A DNA stretch of 64,000 bases from Paraburkholderia phytofirmans PsJN (GTDB taxonomy: Bacteria > Pseudomonadota > Gammaproteobacteria > Burkholderiales > Burkholderiaceae), in the NCBI RefSeq assembly GCF_000020125.1, contig NC_010681.1, positions 310,001 through 374,000 on the forward strand. Direction: 5' to 3'. Position 1 is the stretch's first letter. Each line of letters starts with the position of its first letter. This document shows, one piece after another, positions 16,764-26,747 of this stretch. The translations under genes and the position numbers were made by a program. Below the pieces are notes generated by a model. It was not told the origin of the DNA. It saw only the letters and a list, made by a program, of their open reading frames with translations, and ran no database searches.

Positions 16764-17054
16764 TTGCACTCTGTCCCGCGTGACGAGTTTTCTGATTTTT
16801 ACAACGTCCGCGCCACCATTGCGTCTGTTCGAACAAAAAAGACAGTTCAAGCTGCACCGCAGCAGATTGTTTCCTTTCGGGGAACAATCGACGATCACGC
16901 CCCACATTAGGGAGCACAGTCGCACGAATATTGACAATATTTCCGCTTTGGCGGGCAACTTCTGCATGATTTCGCGAGTCGTAGGAGAATTCCAGGTTCG
17001 CTTCACTGGTTTTCACCGATTGTCAGGAAGCTGTAACACGGCAGGAGTTGTCCC
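16764..17054. other. Gap upstream of the LysR regulator gene
   Basis: No gene is seen. Presumed to hold the lysR promoter. GAATATTGACAATATTTCC at about 16927-16945 contains a TATTG-ACAATA-like inverted repeat that could be a regulator site. Confidence 0.35.
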
Positions 17055-18158
17055 ATGGATCATTTGCAGTCGATGCGAGTTTTCGTCAAAGTGGCGGATC
17101 TCGGCAGTTTTGCCCGCGCTGCGAGCGCGATGGATATTTCCAACGCAGTTGCCACCCGTCACGTTGCGGACCTCGAAGGCCGTCTAGGTACGCGGCTGCT
17201 CAATCGCACTACCCGCAGCTTGTCTCTGACCGAATCAGGTCAGGTTTATCTCGAGCGCGCGCGCCAGATTCTCGACGAACTGGAAGACGTCGAGCAGATG
17301 GTGGTCGCGCGCAATCACGAACCCGTCGGCACGTTGCGAATCGTCGCGCCGGTCGTGTTCGGGTTGCACAATCTCGCGCCCGTGCTCCAGACGTACGCGG
17401 AGCGCTATCCGAAAGTCATTCCCGATGTCACGCTGGTCGACCGTCAGGTGGATCTGGTCGAAGAAGGCTTCGACGTGGGCGTGGTGATTGCGCGGCAAAT
17501 GCGCAGCGCAAGTATCGTCACGCGGCGTCTCACCACGGGCTGCATGACGGTGTGCGCCACGCCGGCTTATCTGGAGAAGCACGGCATGCCCACGCGTCCG
17601 GAGCATTTGCTCGAGCATCCGTGTTTGAGCCTGCCCTCCGAATATTGGGGCGATGAGCGTGTGTTCACCGGCCCGGAAGGCGAAGTGCGCGTGCGTCCGT
17701 CCAACGTGATCGTCGCGAACAATACGGAGATGCTGCGTCAGTTTGCGTTGCTCGGCATGGGTATCGCGATCCTGCCGAGTTATCTGATCGGCCGCGATAT
17801 GACGCGCGGCAGGCTCGTGCGTTTGCTCGGCGACTACCGGCTGCCGCAAGTCGAGATCAACATCGCGTATCCGAGCCGCCGTCACTTGCCGGCGAAGGTG
17901 CGCACGTTCATCGACCATCTGGTTGAGCATTTCAGCCAGACGCCGAATAGCATGCTCGGTGAACAGTGGATCAAGGAGGACGGCTTGGGCCGGGCCGCCA
18001 CGACGACGGCGCTCGATTCCGCGGATCCCATGCCGCCGGAAGCGTTCGACGGCGCTGAGCCGCTCTCGCGGCTGCTGGACAGTGAGTTATCACCGCTGCC
18101 TAAGACGTTGGCCAAGACGACGCCTCGCACCCGGCCTACGGCTTTATCTCCGTTGTAA
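17055..18158 (+). CDS. LysR-family transcriptional regulator
   Basis: A 367-aa LTTR. The N-terminal winged HTH covers residues 1-60 (FVKVADLGSFARAASAMDIS ... LLNRTTRSLSLTESG), followed by a linker helix and a two-lobed effector domain, of the CrgA/DsdC-like subgroup. It binds DNA and responds to a small ligand that is not predictable here. The last ~65 residues (from about 300) form a Ser/Pro/Thr-rich tail beyond the usual ~300-aa LTTR length, seemingly unstructured. Neighbouring genes are convergent or unrelated, so the target genes are unknown. Confidence 0.9.
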   Translation: MDHLQSMRVFVKVADLGSFARAASAMDISNAVATRHVADLEGRLGTRLLNRTTRSLSLTESGQVYLERARQILDELEDVEQMVVARNHEPVGTLRIVAPVVFGLHNLAPVLQTYAERYPKVIPDVTLVDRQVDLVEEGFDVGVVIARQMRSASIVTRRLTTGCMTVCATPAYLEKHGMPTRPEHLLEHPCLSLPSEYWGDERVFTGPEGEVRVRPSNVIVANNTEMLRQFALLGMGIAILPSYLIGRDMTRGRLVRLLGDYRLPQVEINIAYPSRRHLPAKVRTFIDHLVEHFSQTPNSMLGEQWIKEDGLGRAATTTALDSADPMPPEAFDGAEPLSRLLDSELSPLPKTLAKTTPRTRPTALSPL

Positions 18159-18214
18159 ATGGCGAATCGATCAAGCCGGCAAAGCCGCCGATAGGCGCTT
18201 TCCGGCAGGCAAAC

Positions 18215-18251
18215 AAAAAGGCGCGGTCACTTTAAGTGACCGCGCCTTTTT
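18215..18251. terminator. Bidirectional terminator between lysR and topB
   Basis: A 16-bp perfect stem (AAAAAGGCGCGGTCAC and its complement) around a 5-nt loop, with A5 on one side and T5 on the other, works for both convergent genes. Confidence 0.92.
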
Positions 18252-18318
18252 CCATGGCTAGCTCAAATGAAGCAAGCCGGAAGCGAATCCTCTTCCGGCC
18301 TCCCCGCCCCAGTTCGAC

Positions 18319-20988
18319 TTACGAGCCCGTTTTGCGCCCCGCCGCTTTCTTGGCGGGTGCTTTCTTGGCCGCAGCAGTCTTGGTGGCCGGCGCTTTCTTC
18401 GCCGCCGCCTTTTTGGCTGCCGGCGCAGCCTTCACGGCCACCGACACTTCGCCGTCGTCCGACTCCGCTTCCGGGGCGGCCTTGGCAGCCGACTTCGCTG
18501 CTGCGGTCTTCGCGGCAGTCTTCGCCGACGGCTCCTTCTTTTCGAACTCAAAACCGATCTTGCCGTCGTTCTGCTTGACGAGGAACGCCTTGAAGTTACG
18601 GCCGGTACGCGACGACTTGAAGTTCGTCAGCAGATCCGTGCGGCCTTCTTCGAGCAGCTTGGCCATTTGCTCGCGAGCAATTTCCTGCTGCAGGATCACC
18701 TTGCCGGAGCGGAAGTCGCAAGTCTTCGGATTGGCAACCGAGTTTTCGCAGACGTAGCTCATGCCGTGCTCGAACACGCGGCCCTTGCACTTCGGGCACG
18801 CGCCGACCGGCTGCTGATCGGAGAAGTCAGGCGGTTCGCCGTCTTCGCCGCCCGCATCCTGGCCGAAGTCGAACTCGAGCTTGTAGTTCTTGATCTCGTC
18901 GTCGAGCGAGAGCTTCAGGATCGCCGAGAACGGCCGGCCCATCTTGCTGCGGAATCCCGACAGCGGACCGATCGTCTTGTTCTGCAGCAGCTCTTCGACT
19001 TCCGGAATTTCAAACTGACGTCCACCCGGAATTTTCGAAATCGAGAACTCGCATTTCGAGCAGGCAAAGCGCCGGTAATTTTCCTTCACCTGCCCGCCGC
19101 AATTCGGGCACGGCGTCTGCAACGTCGCGTAATCGCCCGGGATCGTGTCGGAATCGTACTCTTTCGCGCGTTTGACGATGGTCTGCGTCATGCGGGCGAT
19201 TTCCTGCATGAAAGCGTCGCGCGGCAGGTTGCCGCGTTCCATCTGCGAGAGCTTGTACTCCCACTCGCCGGTCAATTCGGGCGCCGTCAATTCCTTCACG
19301 CCCAGGCCGCGCAACAGCGTCATGAGCTGAAAAGCCTTGGCGGTCGGAATCAGATCGCGGCCTTCGCGGATCAGATACTTTTCACCCAGCAGACCTTCGA
19401 TGATCGCGGCACGCGTGGCCGGCGTGCCGAGACCCTTGGCCGCCATGGCTTCGCGCAGTTCGTCGTCTTCGACGAGCTTGCCCGCGCCTTCCATGGCCGA
19501 CAGCAAAGTGGCTTCGTTGTAGCGTGCCGGCGGTTTCGTCACCAGTTGCTGGGCGGCGATCTTGTCGGTCTTGACCTTCTCGTCTTTCTGCACCGGCACG
19601 AGGTTCGCGTCTTCGCCGCTGATCTCGCGGCCGTAGACCTGCAACCAGCCCGGTTCGACCAGCACCTTGCCTTCGGTCTTGAAGTGATGGCCGACCACTT
19701 CCGTGATCCGCGTCGTCACCTTGTATTCGGCGGCGGGGAAGAACACTGCGAGGAAGCGCTTCACGACGAGGTCGTAGAGCTTCTGTTCCGGCTCCGACAG
19801 ATTCTTCGGCGCCTGCAGCGTCGGGATGATTGCGAAGTGGTCGCTGATCTTCGAGTTGTCGAAGATGCGCTTGTTCGGCTTCACCCAGCCCTTGTCGAGC
19901 ACCTGTTTGGCGAACGGCAGATAGTTGTTGCTCTCCTTGAGCATGCCAAGCGTCTCTTTGACCGTATCCATGTAGTCTTCCGGCAGCGCGCGCGCGTCGG
20001 TACGGGGATAGGTCAGCACCTTGTGCTTTTCGTACAGCGCCTGGGCGAGGCCCAAGGTGTTCTTCGCCGAGAAGCCGAAGCGGCCGTTGGCTTCGCGCTG
20101 CAAGCTGGTCAGGTCGAACAGCGCCGGCGACAGTTGCGTGGACGGCTTCGATTCTTCGGTCACCGTGCCGATCTGGCCACGGCAGGCGGCGACGATCGTT
20201 TCGGCCGCGGGCAGCGCCCACAGACGCGAGTCTCGTTTTTCCGGATCGAACTCGTCGCGCTTGAATTTCGGATCGAACCAGCGGCCTTCATAGAAGCCGG
20301 CCGAGCAGACGAACTCCGCTTTCACTTCCCAATAATCGCGCGGCACGAAGCGGCGAATCTTTTCTTCGCGCTCGACGACGATCGACAGCGTCGGCGTCTG
20401 CACCCGCCCGACCGTGGTCAGGAAGAAGCCGCCGCCCTTGCTGTTGAACGCGGTCATGGCCCGCGTGCCGTTGATGCCGACCAGCCAGTCCGCCTCCGAG
20501 CGGCAGCGCGCCGCATCGGCGAGCGGTTGCATCTCTTCGTCGCTGCGCAAGCGGGCGAAGCCGTCGCGGATCGAGCCCGCCGTCATGGATTGCAGCCACA
20601 GGCGCTGCACCGGCTGCTTGGCTTTCGCGTGCTGCGCGATCAGGCGGAAAATCAGCTCGCCCTCGCGCCCCGCGTCACATGCGTTGATCAGGCGGTCGAC
20701 GTCCTTGCGCTTGAGCAGCTTGGTCAGCACCTTCAGGCGCGACTCGCTCTTGGCGATCGGGTTGAGATCGAAGTGCGGCGGAATGACGGGCAGATTGGCG
20801 AAACTCCACTTGCCGCGTTTGACTTCGTAGTCTTCGGGCGCGGCAATTTCCAGCAGATGGCCGACTGCCGAGGAGAGGACGTACTCGTCGCTCTCGTAGT
20901 ATTCGTCATGCTTGGTAAAGCCGCCCAAAGCGCGCGCGATGTCGTTCGCGACGGAAGGCTTTTCGGCAATGATCAGTGCTTTGGACAT
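18319..20988 (-). CDS. topB: DNA topoisomerase III
   Basis: An 889-aa type IA topoisomerase that passes single strands to decatenate and relax DNA. The Toprim domain is at the N-terminus (IIAEKPSVA, then DAGREGE), the catalytic Tyr is in LTYPRTDAR, and the central domains are complete. The C-terminus carries two zinc-ribbon-like motifs (CPNCGG with CSKC, and CPKCKG with further Cys) and ends in a Lys/Ala-rich tail of about 70 residues (AAKKAPA-type repeats) resembling histone H1. E. coli TopB has 653 aa, so the additions are large. The tail probably increases nonspecific DNA binding. Confidence 0.95.
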   Translation of the reverse strand: MSKALIIAEKPSVANDIARALGGFTKHDEYYESDEYVLSSAVGHLLEIAAPEDYEVKRGKWSFANLPVIPPHFDLNPIAKSESRLKVLTKLLKRKDVDRLINACDAGREGELIFRLIAQHAKAKQPVQRLWLQSMTAGSIRDGFARLRSDEEMQPLADAARCRSEADWLVGINGTRAMTAFNSKGGGFFLTTVGRVQTPTLSIVVEREEKIRRFVPRDYWEVKAEFVCSAGFYEGRWFDPKFKRDEFDPEKRDSRLWALPAAETIVAACRGQIGTVTEESKPSTQLSPALFDLTSLQREANGRFGFSAKNTLGLAQALYEKHKVLTYPRTDARALPEDYMDTVKETLGMLKESNNYLPFAKQVLDKGWVKPNKRIFDNSKISDHFAIIPTLQAPKNLSEPEQKLYDLVVKRFLAVFFPAAEYKVTTRITEVVGHHFKTEGKVLVEPGWLQVYGREISGEDANLVPVQKDEKVKTDKIAAQQLVTKPPARYNEATLLSAMEGAGKLVEDDELREAMAAKGLGTPATRAAIIEGLLGEKYLIREGRDLIPTAKAFQLMTLLRGLGVKELTAPELTGEWEYKLSQMERGNLPRDAFMQEIARMTQTIVKRAKEYDSDTIPGDYATLQTPCPNCGGQVKENYRRFACSKCEFSISKIPGGRQFEIPEVEELLQNKTIGPLSGFRSKMGRPFSAILKLSLDDEIKNYKLEFDFGQDAGGEDGEPPDFSDQQPVGACPKCKGRVFEHGMSYVCENSVANPKTCDFRSGKVILQQEIAREQMAKLLEEGRTDLLTNFKSSRTGRNFKAFLVKQNDGKIGFEFEKKEPSAKTAAKTAAAKSAAKAAPEAESDDGEVSVAVKAAPAAKKAAAKKAPATKTAAAKKAPAKKAAGRKTGS

Positions 20989-21225
20989 GACTCGATGTGA
21001 GGTTGGTAGATCAGGGTTGATGGCCGTGAGTGCGCTTCTGTTAGCGCGACCCTCGTTTGCGACCTTTGCGACCCATTAACGACCGCTTTATAGCACACGG
21101 CGCGAAACCGGCGTGTCAAGTGCCATAAAAGCGCGAAATCATAATTGCGTGCTCAGGCGTTGGGCAAACTGCGGCAAACGCCTTGCACACCGCTCGCAAC
21201 GCCCGGGCCGCCCGCCGGGTCTGAA

Positions 21226-21603
21226 TCAGGCGACCGCCAGCGCGGGCCGCAGTTTCGGCGCACCGCTGACGCCGGGCACGGCGGTCAGATCAGACAACAT
21301 CCGTTCCACAATCGCCGCCTGCGGCAAAACCGTGCCGAAGAACCGCGTCGTAACCGAATCTTCGATCAGGATGGTCGGAAAGTTCTCCACGTCCAGATCC
21401 TCGAACCGGTCCGCATGGGTCTCGATATCGATCCATGCGAAACAGATTTCCGGGTGCCGGTCGGCCAGCTTGTCGAAAGCGTCCCGATACTCGCGGCAGG
21501 TTCCACACCATTCCGCGCACAGGCAGGCAACGAACAGCGTGTCGGGTTCGTTGACGCGCTCGGCGATCCGGTCTTGGTCGGTGTCGAGGTTTAGCGCGGG
21601 CAT
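21226..21603 (-). CDS. Thioredoxin-family protein
   Basis: A 125-aa thioredoxin fold with the active site WCGTC (C33 and C36) and the cis-Pro motif FPTIL near residue 75. CGTC differs from the canonical CGPC, which usually raises the redox potential or changes specificity. ATG 21603 is used rather than 21675: the upstream 24 residues add nothing recognisable. It is likely a cytoplasmic disulfide reductase-like protein. It lies between topB and dprA on the same strand. Confidence 0.85.
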   Translation of the reverse strand: MPALNLDTDQDRIAERVNEPDTLFVACLCAEWCGTCREYRDAFDKLADRHPEICFAWIDIETHADRFEDLDVENFPTILIEDSVTTRFFGTVLPQAAIVERMLSDLTAVPGVSGAPKLRPALAVA

Positions 21604-21692
21604 CGTGGTTCCTTGCGTACTTTTGTCAGGTGCTTTGGCGCGAATGTAGCATGGCCGATCGCGAATGGTGGTCAACCCTGATCAATGCGGGG

Positions 21693-22961
21693 TCAGCCGT
21701 GGCTAGCTCGCATGAAGCGGCCGCCGGGCAGCATGGTCACATGGCCGGCGAGTTCGAGTTGCAGCAAGGCGGTTTGTAAATCGGCATCCTCCATCTCGGT
21801 ACGGGTCGCGAGAATTTCAAGCGTGGTGGGCGAATGGCCGAGCGCGGCGAGGAGGCGCTGTGCTTCGGGATTGGCCGGCGGGCAGGGCGTTGCGGCGGCC
21901 AATGGTGCTTCTGCTGATACGGCCGGCGATGCTTCTGTCGGCTGAAGCGCAGCTAGTTGCGCCCGATCTGCCGCAGCGCCGCTGCCCGTCGGCGTATTTC
22001 GCGAAAAAGCACGGTTCGAGAAGGTGGCATGCGCCGAACCCGAAGCCGCTCGCGGTGCCGCCTGCCGCGCGAAACCCAGCTCCTCCAGCACTTCATCCGG
22101 TGTTTCCACCAGCTTCGCGCCCTGCTTGATGATTCGATGACACCCGCGCGACAGCGGCGCGTGAATCGAACCCGGCAACGCGAAGATATCGCGTCCCATC
22201 TCGTTGGCGAGCCGCGCCGTGATCAGCGAACCGGAGCGCATCGCCGCTTCGACGATCACCACGCCGCTGACAAGGCCGGCGATTAAACGGTTACGCTGCG
22301 GAAAATGGGCGGCGCGCGCAGGTGTGCCGAGCGGCCATTCGGAGAGAATCGCGCCCTGCACCGCGATCTGCCGCGCGAGCGCGTGATGCGCCGCTGGATA
22401 CACGAGGTCCGCGCCGGTACCGATCACGGCGACAGTTCCACCGATGCCTTGCAGTCCGCCCCGATGCGCGGCGCCGTCGATACCGAGCGCAAGCCCGGAG
22501 ACGACGGTGACACCGGCCACCGACAGCTCGCGGGCGAATCGCTCCGCGTCTTCGACGCCTTGTGGCGTTGCACTGCGGCTCCCCACGAGGGCGACCGCTC
22601 GCGTGTGCAGCAGGTTCAACCGGCCCTTTATATATAGCAGCGGTGGCGGATCGGGCATGGTCAGCAGCGCCGGCGGATAGGCGGGGTCGTCGAGCGTCAC
22701 GACCTGATTGCCGGGTTGCTCGCGCCACGCGATGACCGCGTCCAACTGGGCGTCGAAATCGGGGCCTGTCGGCGCCAGCGCTGCGCTTGCCGCGGCCGCG
22801 CCGGCTATCTCGGCGAGCGCCTCGGGCGCTTGCTCGAATATCGCTTCAGGCAAGCCGAAAGCGCCCAGCAACAAGCGCAGTGCTCCGGGTTTCAGCCCCG
22901 GCGCGAGCGCAAGCCGCAGCCAGGCGGCAAGTTCAATATCGGTTGCAGGCAAGGTGTGCAT
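21693..22961 (-). CDS. dprA: DNA-processing protein A
   Basis: A 422-aa DprA/Smf protein that loads RecA on incoming single-stranded DNA during natural transformation. The Rossmann-like core is plain: ALVGSRSATPQG, VVSGLALGIDGAAH, SEWPLGTPARAAHFPQRNRLIAGLV and SGSLITARLANEMGRDIFALPGS. An N-terminal SAM-like helical region and a C-terminal winged-helix (DprA_WH) follow, the two joined to the core by an Ala/Ser-rich linker at about 310-350. Divergent from def-fmt. Confidence 0.95.
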   Translation of the reverse strand: MHTLPATDIELAAWLRLALAPGLKPGALRLLLGAFGLPEAIFEQAPEALAEIAGAAAASAALAPTGPDFDAQLDAVIAWREQPGNQVVTLDDPAYPPALLTMPDPPPLLYIKGRLNLLHTRAVALVGSRSATPQGVEDAERFARELSVAGVTVVSGLALGIDGAAHRGGLQGIGGTVAVIGTGADLVYPAAHHALARQIAVQGAILSEWPLGTPARAAHFPQRNRLIAGLVSGVVIVEAAMRSGSLITARLANEMGRDIFALPGSIHAPLSRGCHRIIKQGAKLVETPDEVLEELGFARQAAPRAASGSAHATFSNRAFSRNTPTGSGAAADRAQLAALQPTEASPAVSAEAPLAAATPCPPANPEAQRLLAALGHSPTTLEILATRTEMEDADLQTALLQLELAGHVTMLPGGRFMRASHG

Positions 22962-23205
22962 TGCGGGTCGATCCTCCTACAGGGCCAGCGGGCAGGCGGG
23001 CGCCATGCTAAAATTTTCATCATCCGAAATAACCGCAGCGCCGCGCCCACCCGCGCGGGCTCGTCGTCTAGCGCACGGAGCGCGTTGAATCGAACCGGTT
23101 CGACACCATCTATCCTCTGCGCAACGCGACGCGCTCACAACCTGGCCGAAAGGCCAACGCGAGCCTTCAACCGGTCAGCGGCGCCCGAAAATCACACTCA
23201 AGATC

Positions 23206-23709
23206 ATGGCTTTACTCAACATCCTCAATTACCCGGACAAACGGCTGCACAAGATCGCCAAGCCGGTCGAAGCGGTCAACGACCGCATCCGCCGCCTCGT
23301 CAAGGACATGGCCGAAACCATGTACGCCGCGCCGGGCGTCGGCCTTGCCGCGACCCAGGTGGACGTGCACGAGCGCGTGATTACGATCGACGTGTCGGAC
23401 GACCACAACGAACTGCTCGCCTTCATCAACCCCGAAATCATCTGGTCGAGCGACGAAAGGAAGCTCTCGGAAGAGGGCTGTCTTTCGGTGCCTGGCATTT
23501 ACGACAACGTCGAGCGTGCCGAGAAGGTGCGCGTGCGGGCGCTCAACGAGAAGGGCGAGACCTTCGAGATGGACTGCGAAGGCCTGCTCGCGGTGTGCAT
23601 CCAGCACGAAATGGATCATCTGATGGGCCGCGTGTTCGTCGAGTACCTGTCGTCGCTGAAGCAGACGCGCATCAAGAGCAAGATGAAGAAGCTCGCCCAC
23701 GCGATGTAA
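23206..23709 (+). CDS. def: Peptide deformylase
   Basis: A 167-aa metal-dependent hydrolase removing the N-formyl group from new proteins. All three motifs are present: GVGLAATQ (residues 44-51), EGCLS (C92) and HEMDH (H134, E135, H138), which bind the Fe2+/Zn2+ ion. It is followed 31 bp later by fmt, whose product adds the formyl group to Met-tRNA, the usual operon. Confidence 0.97.
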   Translation: MALLNILNYPDKRLHKIAKPVEAVNDRIRRLVKDMAETMYAAPGVGLAATQVDVHERVITIDVSDDHNELLAFINPEIIWSSDERKLSEEGCLSVPGIYDNVERAEKVRVRALNEKGETFEMDCEGLLAVCIQHEMDHLMGRVFVEYLSSLKQTRIKSKMKKLAHAM

Positions 23710-23740
23710 TGCGCGTTCAACTCGCCTACGGCCCCCGTTC

Positions 23741-24727
23741 ATGAGTCATTCGTTGCGCGTCATCTTTGCCGGTACGCCGGAGTTCGCCGCGGCCGCTCTG
23801 GCCGCGATCCACAGCGCGGGTTTCCAGGTGCCGCTCGTGTTGACCCAGCCGGACCGGCCCGCCGGGCGCGGAATGAAATTGCAGGCGAGCCCGGTCAAGC
23901 GCTACGCGCAGGAGCACGGACTGGCCGTCGCCCAACCGCCTTCGCTGCGCCGCGTCGGCAAATATCCGGCCGAAGCCGCTGCCGCGATCGATCAGCTGCG
24001 CGCCACGCCGCATGACGTCATGGTCGTGGCCGCTTACGGGCTGATCCTTCCGCAGGAAGTGCTCGATATCCCACTGCTCGGCTGTATCAACATTCACGCG
24101 TCGTTGCTGCCGCGCTGGCGCGGCGCCGCGCCGATTCATCGCGCGATCGAAGCCGGGGACGCCGAAACCGGCATTACGCTGATGCAGATGGACGTCGGCC
24201 TGGACACAGGCGCGATGATCTCCGAAGCACGCACCGCGATTACCGCCGACGACACCACGGCTACCTTGCACGACCGTCTGGCGCAAGACGGCGCGAAGCT
24301 GATCGTCGAGGCGCTGATCGAACTCGAGCGCACCGGAAAACTGGCGGCAACGCCGCAACCCGCAGAAGGCGTGACCTACGCGGAAAAGATCGGCAAACAC
24401 GAAGCCGCGCTCGACTGGCGCCGCCCGGCGGCAGTGCTGGCGCGGCAGGTGCGAGCGTTCGATCCGTTCCCCGGTGGTGTGGCCACGCTTGAAGACGGCA
24501 CGTCGATCAAGCTCTGGGCCGCGGTTGCCCGTGATACGCAAGCCAACGGCGCACCGGGCACGATCACCGACGTCTCTCCCGAAGGCGTAGTCGTAGCCTG
24601 CGGCGAAGGCGCGCTGCGTCTCACGCAATTGCAGAAACCCGGTGGCAAACGCCTGCCGGTGCGCGAATTCCTGGCCGGCTCGACGCTGGCTGTGGGGCAG
24701 CGCTTTCAACTTCCCGAAACAAAGTAA
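23741..24727 (+). CDS. fmt: Methionyl-tRNA formyltransferase
   Basis: A 328-aa enzyme transferring formyl from 10-formyl-THF to initiator Met-tRNA. It has [10 protein letters not shown] at the N-terminus, the folate-site signature with [14 protein letters not shown] (catalytic Asn/His nearby in CINIHAS), DTGAM, and the C-terminal tRNA-binding OB-like domain from about residue 210. Co-transcribed with def. Confidence 0.97.
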   Translation: MSHSLRVIFAGTPEFAAAALAAIHSAGFQVPLVLTQPDRPAGRGMKLQASPVKRYAQEHGLAVAQPPSLRRVGKYPAEAAAAIDQLRATPHDVMVVAAYGLILPQEVLDIPLLGCINIHASLLPRWRGAAPIHRAIEAGDAETGITLMQMDVGLDTGAMISEARTAITADDTTATLHDRLAQDGAKLIVEALIELERTGKLAATPQPAEGVTYAEKIGKHEAALDWRRPAAVLARQVRAFDPFPGGVATLEDGTSIKLWAAVARDTQANGAPGTITDVSPEGVVVACGEGALRLTQLQKPGGKRLPVREFLAGSTLAVGQRFQLPETK

Positions 24728-24841
24728 CACCGTTGCTTGTGGCTTGAACATCGTCCATTCGGCCGATGTTTGAGATCGCGCTGGACAAGCCAGCCGCGCG
24801 TTAGAATCCTCTAGGCAACAGCCTGAATTTCGAGGATTCAC

Positions 24842-25486
24842 ATGTTCGGCATCACCCATTTCGAGTTTTTCGTCGTCGCGGTCTTTCTTTTGAACGTGAC
24901 GCCCGGTCCCGATACGGCTTATATCGTTGGGCGCAGTGTCGCTCAAGGCCGCGGGGCGGGACTCATGTCGGCGCTTGGCATTTCCGCCGGCTGCTGCGTT
25001 CACTCGCTGGCCTGCGCGTTCGGCTTGACCGCGTTGCTGGCCGCGTCGGCCACTGCATTTACGGTGATCAAGTTCGTCGGCGCTATTTATCTGATGTATC
25101 TCGGCGTGCGCCTGCTCTTCGCCAAGCCGGCTGCCGCCGATGGCGCTGCGGGCGAAGCGCACGCGGCCGGCGCACCCAAGTCGCTACGCCAGCTTTTCCT
25201 GCAAGGCTTCTGGACTAACGTTCTGAACCCCAAGGTAGTGCTGTTTTTCGTGTCGTTCTTCCCGCAATTCGTGACGACCGGCAGCGACCACAAAGCGCTC
25301 GCCTTCCTCACGCTGGGCGCGGTGTTCGTCATGATGAGCATGGTCTGGAACAGTTTTGTCGCGTGGATCGCGGGCAGTGTGACGCGGCGTTTCTCTGGCC
25401 AGCCGTCCGTGAAGAAGTGGCTGGATCGCGGCGTCGGCAGCGCTTTTGTCGGCTTGGGTATCAAGCTCGCCACCGCATCAAGATGA
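24842..25486 (+). CDS. LysE/RhtB-family amino-acid exporter
   Basis: A 214-aa inner-membrane protein with about six hydrophobic segments. The family signature is TPGPDTAYIVGRSVAQGRG (residues about 20-38), followed by GFWTNVLNPKVVLFF. RhtB-type proteins export amino acids such as threonine, homoserine lactone or related compounds; the substrate is not predictable. GAGGATT precedes the ATG. It lies between fmt and htpX, probably with its own promoter in the 114-bp gap. Confidence 0.88.
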   Translation: MFGITHFEFFVVAVFLLNVTPGPDTAYIVGRSVAQGRGAGLMSALGISAGCCVHSLACAFGLTALLAASATAFTVIKFVGAIYLMYLGVRLLFAKPAAADGAAGEAHAAGAPKSLRQLFLQGFWTNVLNPKVVLFFVSFFPQFVTTGSDHKALAFLTLGAVFVMMSMVWNSFVAWIAGSVTRRFSGQPSVKKWLDRGVGSAFVGLGIKLATASR

Positions 25487-25589
25487 TTGAATTTTCCCGA
25501 CGCGCCCATATCTAACATTTAGCTTACAATCGGGCGCCGCGATCACGCGGCGCAGATATGAACCCGCGTTAGGGCAAGGAGTTGCAGAT

Positions 25590-26447
25590 ATGTTCAATTG
25601 GGTCAAAACCGCGATGTTGATGGCCGCGATCACGGCCCTTTTCATCGTGATCGGCGGGATGATCGGCGGGTCGCGCGGCATGACGATCGCGCTCGTGATC
25701 GCCCTTGGGATGAATTTCTTTTCGTACTGGTTCTCGGACAAGATGGTCCTGCGCATGTACAACGCGCAGGAAGTCGACGAAACCAGTGCGCCGCAGTTCT
25801 ATCGCATGGTGCGCGAACTCTCCACGCGCGCCGGCCTGCCTATGCCGCGCGTCTACCTGATCAATGAAGACGCGCCGAACGCGTTTGCCACCGGCCGCAA
25901 TCCGGAGCATGCGGCGGTCGCCGCCACCACCGGCATTCTTCGCGTGCTGTCCGAGCGCGAAATGCGCGGGGTCATGGCGCACGAACTCTCGCACGTAAAG
26001 CATCGCGACATTCTGATCTCGACCATTTCGGCCACCATGGCCGGTGCCATTTCCGCGCTGGCGAACTTCGCGATGTTCTTCGGCAGCCGCGACGAAAACG
26101 GCCGTTCCACGAACCCGATCGCGGGCATCGCCGTCGCGCTGCTGGCGCCGATCGCCGGTGCGCTGATCCAGATGGCGATTTCGCGCGCACGTGAATTCGA
26201 GGCCGATCGCGGCGGCGCGCAGATTTCCGGCGACCCGCAGGCACTTGCTTCGGCGCTCGACAAGATTCATCGATACGCGAGTGGGATTCCGTTTCCCACG
26301 GCCGAGCAGCATCCGGCCACCGCGCAGATGATGATCATGAATCCGCTGTCGGGCGGCGGCATCGCGAATCTGTTCTCCACGCACCCGGCCACCGAGGAAC
26401 GCATCGCGCGTCTGATGGAAATGGCGCGCACGGGGCGCTTCGAATAA
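25590..26447 (+). CDS. htpX: Membrane zinc metalloprotease HtpX
   Basis: A 285-aa M48 peptidase of the inner membrane that degrades misfolded membrane proteins. Two N-terminal membrane spans, HELSH at 131-135 for zinc, a further hydrophobic hairpin (residues about 150-195) and the third ligand Glu in REFEADRGG. Length and layout match HtpX. An intrinsic terminator follows. Confidence 0.95.
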   Translation: MFNWVKTAMLMAAITALFIVIGGMIGGSRGMTIALVIALGMNFFSYWFSDKMVLRMYNAQEVDETSAPQFYRMVRELSTRAGLPMPRVYLINEDAPNAFATGRNPEHAAVAATTGILRVLSEREMRGVMAHELSHVKHRDILISTISATMAGAISALANFAMFFGSRDENGRSTNPIAGIAVALLAPIAGALIQMAISRAREFEADRGGAQISGDPQALASALDKIHRYASGIPFPTAEQHPATAQMMIMNPLSGGGIANLFSTHPATEERIARLMEMARTGRFE

Positions 26448-26474
26448 TCCGCGCGCAGCTTGCGCGATGTGAGG

Positions 26475-26506
26475 AAAGGCGAGTCCGCGGGTTCGCCTTT
26501 TTTATT
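26475..26506 (+). terminator. Intrinsic terminator after htpX
   Basis: AAAGGCGA, a 10-nt loop, TCGCCTTT, then TTTATT. Confidence 0.85.
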
Positions 26507-26747
26507 CCAGCGCAATGGAGCGTGAGCGAGCGGAGGCGCTGCGGATCACTTGAACATCAGTTTCTTCACTGGCGTGTGAAGGTCTGCACCAGATCGTTGA
26601 ACCTACGTTCCGGACCGCGGCTATCGTGGTCGCCGTGGCTGGGCAATCGGTACGCTCACAAACCGCCCGCCGGCCCGCCCCGCGCGCCACGCTACAATGC
26701 GTGTTGATTGCGTCGCGCGCTCCCGCGCGGCCCGCTTTAGCCTTCTC

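Noticed and set aside
18667..21000. 777-aa plus-strand ORF opposite topB
   Set aside because: Antisense shadow of topB, Arg/His/Leu-rich without any recognised domain.
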